Below are positions 7,333-16,005 of a stretch of DNA of 64,000 nucleotides, piece by piece (the stretch's first letter is position 1; every line of letters begins with the position of its first letter). The position numbers and the translations under genes are program-made. Source of the DNA: Peribacillus folii (GTDB lineage Bacteria; Bacillota; Bacilli; Bacillales; DSM-1321); NCBI RefSeq assembly GCF_030271255.1, contig NZ_JASJOM010000009.1, forward strand, positions 1 through 64,000. The letters are read 5' to 3'. The notes beneath the pieces are model-generated. The model worked only from the letters and a program-made list of their open reading frames with translations, had not been told where the DNA came from and searched no databases.

Positions 7333-7884
7333 CTATAGTACATAGTCATTAAAGCTGCTTTGCTCCCCATTTGGAATCCCGATGTATTTTAATGTTGCTT
7401 CAGGGTGTGAATGGTTAAGGATTTCTTGTAATGCTGCTAAATCCTTAGTTCGTTCATAGAACCAGTATCCGAACGTCTTGCGCATCGTATGGGTGCCTAC
7501 GCTCTCAATGTCGACCATTTCTGCAGCTTTCTTAAGCTGCCTATATGCTTGTATCTTGCTAATGGGCTTGTCACCTTTACGTGAGGGAAATAGCCATACA
7601 CCATCAATGGTATCTATATAAGCTGCCACTTCCTGGCATACCTCATCAAGCGGTATTATTCTAGGCTTCTTTTTCCTGCCTTCCTTCATGGTCGCCTCCG
7701 TCTTGCCTTTAATGTCCTTTACCTTCAATGATAAAAGCTCGGATATGCGTAAGCCGGTATGGATGCCTAACAAGAACAATATGTAGTCCCTCTCGCTGCA
7801 ATGTCGTTTCAATGACCATTTCATATCATCTACTTTTTCCAATGATTTGATTGGCTGAACGTCAATTAAATGTTCTTTTGGCAA
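7333..7884 (-). CDS. short tyrosine recombinase / site-specific integrase
   Basis: About 183 residues, essentially only the catalytic domain of the phage integrase family. The N-terminal SAM-like DNA-binding domain of XerC/XerD-type enzymes is missing. Active-site elements are visible: Arg in TGLRISELL, HTMRKTF (HxxR), the His of NHSHPEATL and Tyr in LKYIG. The start is probably TTG at 7884, seven bases after AAGGGTG; another TTG at 7890 is possible. No flanking repeats or phage genes are seen, so it is either a remnant of an element or a small domesticated recombinase. Confidence 0.85.
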   Translation of the reverse strand: MPKEHLIDVQPIKSLEKVDDMKWSLKRHCSERDYILFLLGIHTGLRISELLSLKVKDIKGKTEATMKEGRKKKPRIIPLDEVCQEVAAYIDTIDGVWLFPSRKGDKPISKIQAYRQLKKAAEMVDIESVGTHTMRKTFGYWFYERTKDLAALQEILNHSHPEATLKYIGIPNGEQSSFNDYVL

Positions 7885-8178
7885 ATGCAATCACCCTTCA
7901 TCCTTGTTAGTGAAATCAGTATTTTGAATGTATACTTTTTAAGGTTAACACCTTGAGAGACCAGAAGTCAATTTGGCATGTCGAGCCTCGTCTAAAGCGG
8001 CAGAATCGACTGCTGATTTGTCTTGGGAGCACCATCGAACAGTTTTTCGAATGGAAGGATATCCACTGGAAAAAATGGAATACAATATAAAGAATAATGT
8101 TGGGGAATTTTTTCGCCCCGTATCTTTTTCTCTTTTTGAAACGTTTAGAGGATAGAGGGTGTTGAAGGAGTGAAAAAA

Positions 8179-8883
8179 ATGATAAAGAAGTTGAGGGAAG
8201 GACATCATGAAATAACGGATCATGACAGGGCATTAGATAAGGTTTATCCGGAATTGCTTCGGTTTTGCCGGTTCCTGACGCAAAGTGATTGGGATGCCGA
8301 TGATCTGGCTCACGATACGATCATCAAGGCCATGAGGGTCTATGGGAAGAAGACGGCGCTAACACCGGCATTATTGAAGACGATAGCCCGCCATTCCTGG
8401 ATCGATACGATTCGAAAAAGAAAAAAGGAAGCTCTAGGCGATCTGCAAGATAACGATTTCCAAGCGTCGATTGAGGAAAATCCATTTGAAACGGTGGAAT
8501 ATCTCATAAAATCCCTTACCCCGAAGCAAGCAGTCGTGTTTCTGTTGAAGGAAGGATTTCTGTATCGCTCCAAAGAAATCGCGAATTATTTGAACACGAC
8601 GGAATCGGCGGTAAAGGCAATCTTGAACAGGGTCAAAAAGCGGTTTGACAATAATGCCGAGGAAAGTACGCCGTTTGGCGTAGGAAACTGGCAAGATGAA
8701 GAAGAGCAAAGGCTTATATCACTGATGACACAGGCATTGAAGGCGCAAGATCCCGCTATCCTCATTAGAAGCATCCCGTCATTCAAAGCGCTGAACAGTG
8801 AATCGATGGTTCCTAAATCATTCAAATCGCTGCATGCAAAAGCATCCTTCACTCCTGCAAACACACTCTCGATGGCTGCATAG
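8179..8883 (+). CDS. ECF-type RNA polymerase sigma factor with C-terminal extension
   Basis: A 234-residue sigma-70 family protein. Region 2 spans about residues 20-85 (LYxELLRFCRFLTQS-like core, DADDLAHDT, WIDTIRKRKKE) and region 4 about 115-160 (LTPKQAVVFLL... and a helix-turn-helix ending VKAILNRVKKRF). About 70 residues without a recognised domain follow region 4, unlike classical ECF factors. ATG 8179 sits eight bases after AAGGAG. No anti-sigma gene is adjacent. Instead a clpP paralogue starts 30 bases downstream, so the pair is probably one operon. Which promoters it reads cannot be told. Confidence 0.85.
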   Translation: MIKKLREGHHEITDHDRALDKVYPELLRFCRFLTQSDWDADDLAHDTIIKAMRVYGKKTALTPALLKTIARHSWIDTIRKRKKEALGDLQDNDFQASIEENPFETVEYLIKSLTPKQAVVFLLKEGFLYRSKEIANYLNTTESAVKAILNRVKKRFDNNAEESTPFGVGNWQDEEEQRLISLMTQALKAQDPAILIRSIPSFKALNSESMVPKSFKSLHAKASFTPANTLSMAA

Positions 8884-8913
8884 CCAATCATTTTGTTAGG
8901 AGGGAGAAGAGAT

Positions 8914-9498
8914 ATGACCACCATTCCATATGTAATTGAGCAATCCGGCAAGGGTGAACGCTCGTACGATATTTATTCCCGACTGTTAAAAGACCGCATC
9001 ATCATGATTGGCGAAGAAATCACCGATCATCTAGCCAATAGTGTCGTAGCCCAATTGTTATTTCTGGCTGCTGACTCACCTGATAAGGAAATTACCATTT
9101 TCATCAATAGTCCTGGTGGATCTACTAGTGCCGGTTTTGCCATCTACGATACGATGCAATATATAAAACCGGATATCCGGACTGTATGTACGGGAATGGC
9201 GGCATCATTCGGAGCCATGCTTTTACTGGCAGGTACGAAAGGGAAGAGGTGTGCCTTGCCGAATAGCGAAATCATGCTTCATCAGCCGCTTGGAGGGGCA
9301 AGGGGGCAAGCGACGGAGATTGAAATTTCGGCCAGGAGGATATTGAAGTTAAAGGACCATATCAACCAAATCATTTCGGAAAGGACTGGGCAGCCTCTCG
9401 AAAAGGTGGCGAAGGATACAGATCGTGATTATTTCTTAAGCGCAAATGAGGCGAAGGATTACGGGATAATCGATGAAATAATCGTTCAAGATCATTAA
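8914..9498 (+). CDS. ATP-dependent Clp protease proteolytic subunit (extra ClpP)
   Basis: A 194-residue ClpP with the complete catalytic triad: S98 (GMAASFGA), H123 (MLHQPLGG) and D172 (DTDRDYF). Length and oligomerisation segments match ordinary ClpP, which forms the tetradecameric chamber with ClpX or ClpC. ATG 8914 follows AGGAGGGAGAAGAG. The main clpP of Bacillaceae normally lies elsewhere, so this is probably a second copy. Coupling to a sigma factor suggests stress-specific expression, possibly to degrade an anti-sigma factor; this is inference. Confidence 0.92.
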   Translation: MTTIPYVIEQSGKGERSYDIYSRLLKDRIIMIGEEITDHLANSVVAQLLFLAADSPDKEITIFINSPGGSTSAGFAIYDTMQYIKPDIRTVCTGMAASFGAMLLLAGTKGKRCALPNSEIMLHQPLGGARGQATEIEISARRILKLKDHINQIISERTGQPLEKVAKDTDRDYFLSANEAKDYGIIDEIIVQDH

Positions 9499-9509
9499 AA
9501 AGGAAAAAA

Positions 9510-9546
9510 GGGTTTCGGTGCACACCCATTCCGAAGCTCTTTTTTC
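9510..9546 (+). terminator. terminator after clpP
   Basis: Nine-base stem GGGTTTCGG / CCGAAGCTC with two wobble pairs, followed by TTTTTT. Confidence 0.8.
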
Positions 9547-9601
9547 TTGCGTATTTAGGCAAAGTTGGGACGATGGAACTGGAAATAATCGCGAAAGCAG
9601 C

Positions 9602-9662
9602 AAAAAACACTTTAAGCTTCTTGAAGTAAATGAGTTACTCAGAAGGTTAGAAGTGTTTTTTA
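9602..9662 (-). terminator. terminator of the dioxygenase operon (bidirectional)
   Basis: Long hairpin with outer arms AAAAAACACTT / AAGTGTTTTTT and a matching inner stem. The A/T runs on both sides let it work in both directions. Confidence 0.8.
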
Positions 9663-9674
9663 GTATATAGAGCG

Positions 9675-10568
9675 TTATTTCTTAGTGAGCAGCCTGCTCG
9701 ATTCGTTCTCCTTATTTATCGGTATTTCCTTACCAACTGTGACTCGGCGAACGACACGGTGCTGGTCCGCATAATCGGCTATGGCATAATGCTGTGTGGC
9801 TAGGTTGTCCCAAATGACAACATCTCCTTCACTCCATTGCCAGCGCACGGTATTTTCCAAACGGGTCACGTAAGAATCAAAGATACTTAGTAATCTTTCG
9901 GATTCACTTGTTGTATAGCCCTCCACCCTTCCGGCAAAGCCACCTAATAATAAATGCCTTTTCCCGGTTTCTGCGTGAACATGGACGACTGGATGCCGCG
10001 TTTTATAAATGGTCGATTCGAATATTTCCCGGTATTTCTTTTTAATTTCGTCCGTTGCGCTTTCGACTTGCTTGAATTGGGCATAATCATATTCATTTGT
10101 ATGGATGGCCCATAGTTCGTCCGCCAATTTCCTCAATCCTTCGGGAAGGTCTTCATACGCCGTACTAGTATTGGCCCAGACTGTATCTCCGCCAACCTTC
10201 GGGATGGTTACCCCTCGTAAAACCGAGTATTTAGGAACTTCCGGGACGAAAGTGACGTCGGTATGCCATTGGTTCGCTTTCGCACCCTGTGCGGAATCCA
10301 ATTCGAATATATAGTTCGTATCGTTTTTGACCGGTACCGTAGGATGTGCATAAGGATCGCCAAGAAGTTTGGCAAAGGCCTCTTGAGCTGCATCATCCAA
10401 ATGGTCTTGCCCTTTGAAGAAAACGACTTTATGATCGTTCAGCGCTTGCTGGATTTTACTTAAAAAGCTCAAATCCAGGTCACCGCTTAATTGCACTCCG
10501 CGAATTTCCGCGCCGATCCTACCTGCTATTGGCACCACTTTTATTTGTTGTGTTTTAGTTTCCGTCAT
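9675..10568 (-). CDS. TauD/TfdA-family alpha-ketoglutarate dioxygenase
   Basis: A 297-residue Fe(II)/2-oxoglutarate dioxygenase. The iron triad is visible as H102-x-D104 (WHTDVTF) and H260 (TQHYA), with the co-substrate arginine at R271 or R275 (HRVVRR). It should release sulfite from taurine or another sulfonate, or act on sulfate esters; segments such as GGDTVWANT and HTNEYDYA also resemble the alkylsulfatase AtsK. Start chosen at the second ATG, nine bases after GGAGG (the first is at 10574). It follows the binding-protein gene in one operon. Confidence 0.88.
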   Translation of the reverse strand: MTETKTQQIKVVPIAGRIGAEIRGVQLSGDLDLSFLSKIQQALNDHKVVFFKGQDHLDDAAQEAFAKLLGDPYAHPTVPVKNDTNYIFELDSAQGAKANQWHTDVTFVPEVPKYSVLRGVTIPKVGGDTVWANTSTAYEDLPEGLRKLADELWAIHTNEYDYAQFKQVESATDEIKKKYREIFESTIYKTRHPVVHVHAETGKRHLLLGGFAGRVEGYTTSESERLLSIFDSYVTRLENTVRWQWSEGDVVIWDNLATQHYAIADYADQHRVVRRVTVGKEIPINKENESSRLLTKK

Positions 10569-10595
10569 ATTCATTTTCCTCCCGTATATTGGATT

Positions 10596-11588
10596 TTAAT
10601 TGTTGAATGCTTCCTTGATGTATTCGTTGTGGATCTCATTTTGAAAATCAAATGATTGCTTGATGTAGCCCACACTGGCCAATGTATCGATCGATTCTTG
10701 CTGGGCCTTGATGGCGTCCTCTGTAAAGAAAATATTCGGTTCTTCGGCCGTTATTATTTTCTTGACTGTAGCAGCAGGCATTTTAGTTGCTTTGGCATAA
10801 ATTTCAGATGCTTCATCTGGATGGTCAATTTGCCAATCGGCCGCTTTTTTATAAACCCTTAAATATGCTTCGACAATTTCCGGGTGCTCTTTGGCAAACC
10901 CTGTACGGGCAATGATTGCACCAGGAGCCAATATTTTTCCCTTAACGTTCAGTGCGACAGCCTTTCCTTTTTCAATATTATTTAGATAATAAGGATTCCA
11001 CGTCGCCCAGGCGTCCAGCTGTTTCGTTTCGAAGGCGGATTGGGCATCATCGGGCTGCAAATTGATGAGCTTAACGTCATCCGTCGTTAAACCATAAGCC
11101 TTCAAGGCCTTGATTAAATAAACATGACCGGTAGTTCCCGAGGCAACACCGACCGTTTTTCCCTTTAAGTCTTTAACCTGCTTAATGGTACCGTCTGTGT
11201 GAGTAATGATTCGGACGGAGGATCCACCCTGTCCGGTCTGGGCAATCACTTCGAATGGAAGTTTCTTATCAATTCCGGCAATCAGTGCACCATCCCCCAA
11301 AAAAGACAAATCAACCCGGTTGGAGGCCAGGGATTCCAAAAGCGGCGGTCCGCTCGGGAATTCACTCCAAGAGATTTTTGCGTCCAGTTTGGAAAATTCT
11401 TCATCGAACAATCCCTTATTCTTTGCAATGACCAGCGGTCCCATCTTGCCATTTAAGGCAATACTCACTTTGACTGGTTCACTTTCCCCGGAAGCTTTGC
11501 CAGCATCTGATTTACAGCCTGCCAATGCCGTGGTGCTGATGAGGACCGCAAGCAGCAGCCCGGTTACATGTACACGATATTTCCTCAT
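10596..11588 (-). CDS. sulfonate/taurine ABC transporter substrate-binding lipoprotein (SsuA-like)
   Basis: A 330-residue lipoprotein with a signal peptide and lipobox LAGC (lipid-attached C25). The mature part has the periplasmic-binding fold of the SsuA/TauA/NMT1 group, with SxxxxFxxGPPLLESLAS and a SGTTGH loop. It should capture sulfonates or sulfate esters outside the membrane and hand them to the transporter encoded divergently. It is followed by the dioxygenase gene. The leader contains an intrinsic terminator, so expression probably needs readthrough. Confidence 0.88.
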   Translation of the reverse strand: MRKYRVHVTGLLLAVLISTTALAGCKSDAGKASGESEPVKVSIALNGKMGPLVIAKNKGLFDEEFSKLDAKISWSEFPSGPPLLESLASNRVDLSFLGDGALIAGIDKKLPFEVIAQTGQGGSSVRIITHTDGTIKQVKDLKGKTVGVASGTTGHVYLIKALKAYGLTTDDVKLINLQPDDAQSAFETKQLDAWATWNPYYLNNIEKGKAVALNVKGKILAPGAIIARTGFAKEHPEIVEAYLRVYKKAADWQIDHPDEASEIYAKATKMPAATVKKIITAEEPNIFFTEDAIKAQQESIDTLASVGYIKQSFDFQNEIHNEYIKEAFNN

Positions 11589-11644
11589 GAATTCCCTCCC
11601 TTTGTTTGATTACACTTACCAAATTCGCATAGTCAGAATATGAA

Positions 11645-11693
11645 CGAAAAAAAGATCCAATGAAGAGTAAACGGGATACTCTTCATTGAATCT
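11645..11693 (-). terminator. leader terminator upstream of the ssuA-like gene
   Basis: On the minus strand CAATGAAGAGTA and TACTCTTCATTG form a perfect 12-bp stem, extended by AGAT/ATCT after one mismatch. Seven T follow. It lies between the predicted promoter and the start codon, about 57 bases before the gene, as an attenuator would. Confidence 0.75.
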
Positions 11694-11750
11694 CCAGTAG
11701 TCCAGTGGATTCACATGACTTACATGAATATGGATTTGTGTATGAATGAA

Positions 11751-11779
11751 TCTTATCAGCCGTTAGAATAATCTGTCAA
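11751..11779 (-). promoter_or_regulatory. predicted sigma-A promoter of the ssuA-like operon
   Basis: On the minus strand a perfect -35 box TTGACA is followed after 17 bases by ATAAGA. The resulting leader would be about 150 bases long and contain the terminator at 11645-11693. Confidence 0.5.
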
Positions 11780-11796
11780 TTGTTTTGGTGATTAAT

Positions 11797-11813
11797 CCGA
11801 TAAAATAAATCGG
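11797..11813. promoter_or_regulatory. candidate operator between divergent promoters
   Basis: Inverted repeat CCGAT-N7-ATCGG located between the -35 boxes of the two divergent promoters. It could be read by an unlinked regulator; no regulator gene is adjacent. Confidence 0.45.
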
Positions 11814-11822
11814 TATTAAATC

Positions 11823-11851
11823 TTGATTCTCGATAATCGATACGTTAATAT
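11823..11851 (+). promoter_or_regulatory. predicted sigma-A promoter of the ssuBC-like operon
   Basis: TTGATT, 17 bases, TAATAT. Transcription would start near 11858, and almost the whole leader would then be the hairpin at 11882-11943. Confidence 0.5.
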
Positions 11852-11881
11852 AAAATGAAATATTGAAGCAATCGACTAGTT

Positions 11882-11943
11882 AACTAGAGATTTTAGCAAT
11901 GGGACATATGGTGCGCCCGTTGCTGGAACTCTAGTTTTTTTTT
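11882..11943 (+). terminator. leader terminator upstream of the ssuB-like gene
   Basis: Outer stem AACTAGAG / CTCTAGTT and inner stem AGCAATGGG / CCCGTTGCT, then nine T ending 18 bases before the start codon. The palindrome CTAGTTAACTAG at 11876-11887 overlaps the 5' arm and could compete with it. This is the expected layout of an attenuator. Confidence 0.75.
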
Positions 11944-11961
11944 CGAGAAGGGGTGAGGAAA

Positions 11962-12729
11962 TTGGTATCTGCGTTAGAAATCAAACATGTAAGCAAAACC
12001 TTCAAGAATGATCAAGAAAGCATCCTGGTTTTGAAAGATTTGCATCTTACTGTCAATGATGGTGAATTCGTTAGCATCATTGGACCTAGCGGGTGCGGGA
12101 AAAGCACGTTATTGAAATTGATCGCCGGCCTCGATTTGGAGTTTGATGGCAAGATAATTGTGGGGAATCATCAGGTTAGTGGTCCGTCCAAGGACCGCGG
12201 TTTCATTTTTCAGGAGCATCGCTTATTTCCTTGGCTTAACGTGGAGAACAATATTTCAGGTAACCTTTCATTGAAAAATCAGGATACACGCAAGAGGGTG
12301 GACGATTTGATAGCGCTTGTTAAGCTTAAAGGGTTTGAGAGGGTGTATCCGCGTCAGCTGTCAGGCGGGATGTCACAGCGTGTGGCCATTGCCAGGGCAC
12401 TGTTGCGCAATCCCGACGTTTTGTTGCTGGATGAGCCATTTGGCGCATTGGATGCATTCACGCGAACACATCTTCAGGAAGCGCTGCTTGAAATATGGGA
12501 AAGGAACAAGACAACGATGGTGCTTGTCACTCATGATCTTGATGAATCGCTTTTTTTATCGGAAAAAGTGGTCGTCATGGATGCCAAGCCGGGAAGCATC
12601 AAGGCAATCGTCCCTATCGAGATACCATATCCAAGGTCGAGAACAAGCAAGTCTTTTCAGGAATTGAGGTCACATATCCTTAACCTGCTGGACCATCATC
12701 CTCAGGATAAGGAAGATTGGAGCATTTAA
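11962..12729 (+). CDS. sulfonate ABC transporter ATP-binding protein (SsuB-like)
   Basis: An ABC ATPase of 255 residues with Walker A GPSGCGKST (41-49), Q-loop FQEHRLFPW, signature LSGGMSQR and Walker B VLLLDEPFGALD followed by the switch histidine. It belongs to the SsuB/TauB/NrtD group that powers uptake of sulfonates and similar anions. Start chosen at TTG, eight bases after AAGGGG; an upstream in-frame GTG at 11953 overlaps that site. The stop lies 29 bases before the permease start. Confidence 0.9.
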   Translation: MVSALEIKHVSKTFKNDQESILVLKDLHLTVNDGEFVSIIGPSGCGKSTLLKLIAGLDLEFDGKIIVGNHQVSGPSKDRGFIFQEHRLFPWLNVENNISGNLSLKNQDTRKRVDDLIALVKLKGFERVYPRQLSGGMSQRVAIARALLRNPDVLLLDEPFGALDAFTRTHLQEALLEIWERNKTTMVLVTHDLDESLFLSEKVVVMDAKPGSIKAIVPIEIPYPRSRTSKSFQELRSHILNLLDHHPQDKEDWSI

Positions 12730-12758
12730 ATACGCTGAAACAAGAAAGGAAGATGGAA

Positions 12759-13583
12759 ATGTCTGCACAAACCATTGCTCAAAATGAGCAGCTTGTCATG
12801 AGCGAAAGGAAAAAACAAGCTAAAATCGCCAAGTCTGCATTGCGTGGTACCTTCCTGCCCTTGGTGGTTTTGATTGCTTGGCAAGCATTGGGTTCAGCAG
12901 GAATCCTGCCGGTCCAATTATTCTCATCACCATCCTTGATCGCTACGGCATTCATCGACCTCGTAAAATCAGGAGAAATGGCGGGTCATTTACAAATCAG
13001 TCTAACTAGGGCGCTTCTTGGCTTTGCATTGGGTGGTTTTTTAGGGTTATTGATCGGTATCATTGTTGGGATGCAAAAAAAATCCGAGGAATATTTAAAC
13101 CCAAGCATCCAAATGTTACGAACCGTCCCCTTACTTGCAATTACACCTTTGTTCATCATGTGGTTCGGTTTTGGTGAACTATCCAAGGTGCTTCTTATTG
13201 CATTAGGCGCTTTTTTCCCTTTATATTTACAAACATTTTTAGGATTGCGGAATGTGGATAAAAAGCTTTATGATGTGGCACGAATCCTTGAATATAGCCG
13301 TCTGGAAAAAATTACAAAGCTGATGATCCCGGCAGCCCTGCCCAATATATTGCTTGGGATCCGTTTAGCATTAAGTTCTGCTTGGATGTGCTTGGTCGTC
13401 GCTGAATTGCTGGGAGCGGATAGAGGGGTGGGCTTCATGATCCAGGATGCCCGTTCGTTCATGCAAACGGACATCGTATTCGTCGGCATCATCATTTTTG
13501 CTTTGGCTGGTAAGATCTCAGATTCATTCGTACGCTTTTTGGAAAATCATTTGTTGAAATGGCAAGATAGCTTCAAAGCATAG
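12759..13583 (+). CDS. sulfonate ABC transporter permease (SsuC-like)
   Basis: A 274-residue inner-membrane permease with about six transmembrane segments and the BPD_transp_1 fold. It includes the EAA-type loop that docks on the ATPase (VDKKLYDVARILEYSRLEK... IMIPAALPNIL-like). Start chosen at the second ATG after AAGGAAG. It completes the SsuABC-type importer; its binding protein and a dioxygenase are encoded divergently. Confidence 0.9.
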   Translation: MSAQTIAQNEQLVMSERKKQAKIAKSALRGTFLPLVVLIAWQALGSAGILPVQLFSSPSLIATAFIDLVKSGEMAGHLQISLTRALLGFALGGFLGLLIGIIVGMQKKSEEYLNPSIQMLRTVPLLAITPLFIMWFGFGELSKVLLIALGAFFPLYLQTFLGLRNVDKKLYDVARILEYSRLEKITKLMIPAALPNILLGIRLALSSAWMCLVVAELLGADRGVGFMIQDARSFMQTDIVFVGIIIFALAGKISDSFVRFLENHLLKWQDSFKA

Positions 13584-13624
13584 GGAAAAGGATGACCTCC
13601 GGCAATGGGGCCATCCTTTTCCTA
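13581..13624. terminator. bidirectional terminator between ssuC-like gene and kinase gene
   Basis: Hairpin TAGGGAAAAGGATG / CATCCTTTTCCCTA overlaps the permease stop codon and lies at the 3' end of the converging kinase gene. Confidence 0.7.
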
Positions 13625-14848
13625 TTGGGTATCGCTATAAAAAGGCAAATGAATCGTGAAGGCCGTCCCTTTGTTCAATTCACTTTGGACGACGATTTTC
13701 CCTTTGTATTTTTGAACGATGGAATAACAAACGGTCAACCCGATTCCTGTGCCTCTATCTTTAAGCGAATAAAATGGAGTCCCGAGTTCATCGAGTTGAT
13801 CTTTGGCGAGGCCGATGCCTGTATCGGTTATTCGTATTATTGCCATATCGCGTTCCTGCTCTGTTTCCACTTGGATGAATCCGGGGTCGTTCATTGATTC
13901 AATTCCGTTTTTGATGATATTGACGAGTATTTGTTTAAGCTCGATTGGATTCATATTCAATTGCAGGTCACTGCGAAAATCAAGGCGGAAGCCGATATTG
14001 CGATTATTGGCAAAACTGGTCAATAGATCGGAAACCTTCTGGATTTCATCATTTAAGCCAATGACCTGTATATCTCCCGTGTGCGGCTTTGCCAAGGATA
14101 AATAGTCATTGATGATTACCTGTGTATATTCAAGTTCAGTAAGCATGGTTTGTACATAAAACTTTTCCGTTTCAGTCAGTTCTTTCTCTTGATCTAGCAA
14201 TTGGGCAAAGCCTTTCACGACTGTAATGGGATTCCTAATTTCATGGGCGATGGTTGCAGCAAGCTGGCCGACTGAACTCAATTGCTTGGCCTGCTGAATC
14301 TCCTTCTGGAAGGCATTTGCCGATTCCATCCGATTGTGAGTTCCGATGAATACAAATACCAATATGATCTGGATGGCAATGAAATTCAGTATATTTCCAA
14401 AGGTATCCAAAGCGACATATTCATACGTATATTGAAGATCTGTATGGGAAATGAACAGGATGGAAGCAGGACCCAAGATGATATTTAGCGTCGCGACAAT
14501 ATAAAACCCGATTTTATCGAAGAGAAAGATCGGGATCAAGGGCGCTAATGCAAATAATGCCAGCATGATTGCGGTATCAGGAAAGACCCAGAATTTACTA
14601 TATAAATAAACAGTGATTAAGGAAATGAATAATCTTTTATAGAAGTTGCCTTCTGTTTTAATGAAAAATAGCAAAGATATGATCATTCCAGATATGAGGA
14701 TGACCTGAAAAGTCATTTCATAAGGATTTTCCTTCCAACTGATTGGTGATACGGAAATGCCTATCAATAGTAATAAGGATATCATGCCCATAAATGCCCT
14801 CATGATCAATCGTTGTTTGTTTTGGTAATATTGATAGTTTTTTAACAT
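13622..14848 (-). CDS. membrane sensor histidine kinase (KinB-like)
   Basis: A 408-residue kinase with about six transmembrane segments in residues 15-170, a short linker, the HisKA box with phospho-acceptor H202 (AHEIRNP) and a HATPase domain with N box NIIKNGIES and G boxes DTGIGL and GTGIGL. No extracytoplasmic sensor domain of size is present. The layout resembles the sporulation kinases KinB and KinD and the 5TM/6TM kinases that phosphorylate Spo0F; no response regulator is adjacent. The gene converges on the ssuC-like gene. Confidence 0.88.
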   Translation of the reverse strand: MLKNYQYYQNKQRLIMRAFMGMISLLLLIGISVSPISWKENPYEMTFQVILISGMIISLLFFIKTEGNFYKRLFISLITVYLYSKFWVFPDTAIMLALFALAPLIPIFLFDKIGFYIVATLNIILGPASILFISHTDLQYTYEYVALDTFGNILNFIAIQIILVFVFIGTHNRMESANAFQKEIQQAKQLSSVGQLAATIAHEIRNPITVVKGFAQLLDQEKELTETEKFYVQTMLTELEYTQVIINDYLSLAKPHTGDIQVIGLNDEIQKVSDLLTSFANNRNIGFRLDFRSDLQLNMNPIELKQILVNIIKNGIESMNDPGFIQVETEQERDMAIIRITDTGIGLAKDQLDELGTPFYSLKDRGTGIGLTVCYSIVQKYKGKIVVQSELNKGTAFTIHLPFYSDTQ

Positions 14849-15075
14849 AATTCCCCTTAAGATTAATGTACTGTTTGTTTAATAGTAAGCTGATACGTGT
14901 TTTTTGTAAATCGGATAAAGTGGAATTTTCCATAAAATGCTGTTTTGCACCAACCTCATGCCCACTAGTTCATTATAATCATCTTTTCTAATAAATGGTT
15001 TCTTTACACGATATTTGCTGCAACTTCATATTCCCCTTCTAAACTGATGGTAATGACAGAAGGGAGAGAGGGAAT

Positions 15076-16005
15076 ATGAACAGAAGCATGAAGAAAGCAG
15101 GATTAAGCTTGTTAGGTGCGGCCATCATATTGCAGTCTATATCCATGGGTGCCTCTGCTGCACACCAAAAACAATCTGGATCGCCAATTTATGAGAAAAA
15201 AATTGTGAATATTGCACATCGGGGAGCTTCTGGTTACGCTCCTGAGCATACGATTCCCGCCTATCAAATGGGAGAGCGAATGAATGGTGATTACATAGAA
15301 ATCGACCTTCAAATGACAAAGGATGGAAGATTGATAGCGATGCACGATGAAAGGGTCGATCGCACCACGGATGGCACTGGCCTTGTTAAAGATTTAACGC
15401 TTGCCGCTATCAAAAAACTGGATGCCGGTACATGGTTCAACCAGAAATATCCGCAACTGGCAAAAAAGGAATATGAAGGGATAGTCGTTCCCACCTTGGA
15501 AGAAGTTTTCAGGAAATTCGGCAGGGAGGCCAATTATTATATCGAAACAAAGTCCCCGGAAGTATATCCAGGGATGGAAGAAAAATTACTAAAGGCTTTA
15601 AAGGATAATAAAATGATAGATTCAAGGGGCAAGACCAAAAATGTGCTTATTCAATCGTTCAGTAAGGAAAGTCTTTTGAAGATTCATGAGCTGAATCCAA
15701 AGTTGCCTCTAGTACAACTTTTTTCTTATAAGAATCCAGCGGCCATATCCGAAAAAGAATTGCAATCCATAAAGGGATATGCTGTGGGAGTCGGCCCGAA
15801 CTTCAATATGGTGGATAGAGCATATGTGAAAATGGTCAGAAACCAAGGCCTGCAATTCCATCCCTATACAGTCAATGAGAGGGCTGATATGAAAAAAGCA
15901 TTGGAATGGGGGGCAACAGGGGTGTTTACGAACTATCCGGATCTGTTTAATAAGGTCCTAAGAGAGCACAAACCTAATAACGCCTTTAACAAAAAGAAGG
16001 AATGA
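15076..16005 (+). CDS. secreted glycerophosphodiester phosphodiesterase (GlpQ-like)
   Basis: A 309-residue GDPD with a signal peptide (MNRSMKKAG..., cleavage near ASA-A29). Catalytic and metal residues of the family are visible: HRGASGYAPEHT, EIDLQMTKDG and the His of AMHDERVDRTTDG. It should hydrolyse glycerophosphodiesters or teichoic-acid-derived compounds outside the cell to glycerol-3-phosphate and an alcohol. ATG follows GGGAGAGAGGG. The gene stands alone between the kinase and adhB-like genes. Confidence 0.9.
   Translation: MNRSMKKAGLSLLGAAIILQSISMGASAAHQKQSGSPIYEKKIVNIAHRGASGYAPEHTIPAYQMGERMNGDYIEIDLQMTKDGRLIAMHDERVDRTTDGTGLVKDLTLAAIKKLDAGTWFNQKYPQLAKKEYEGIVVPTLEEVFRKFGREANYYIETKSPEVYPGMEEKLLKALKDNKMIDSRGKTKNVLIQSFSKESLLKIHELNPKLPLVQLFSYKNPAAISEKELQSIKGYAVGVGPNFNMVDRAYVKMVRNQGLQFHPYTVNERADMKKALEWGATGVFTNYPDLFNKVLREHKPNNAFNKKKE

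Noticed and set aside
7973-8155. A 60-codon plus-strand frame upstream of the sigma factor gene
   Set aside because: No ribosome site, and it occupies the expected promoter region of the sigma factor and recombinase genes.
11589-11961. Known riboswitch (S-box) or T-box in the sulfonate leaders
   Set aside because: Neither the S-box core blocks nor the T-box tRNA-binding sequence is present; only terminators and short competing pairings are seen.
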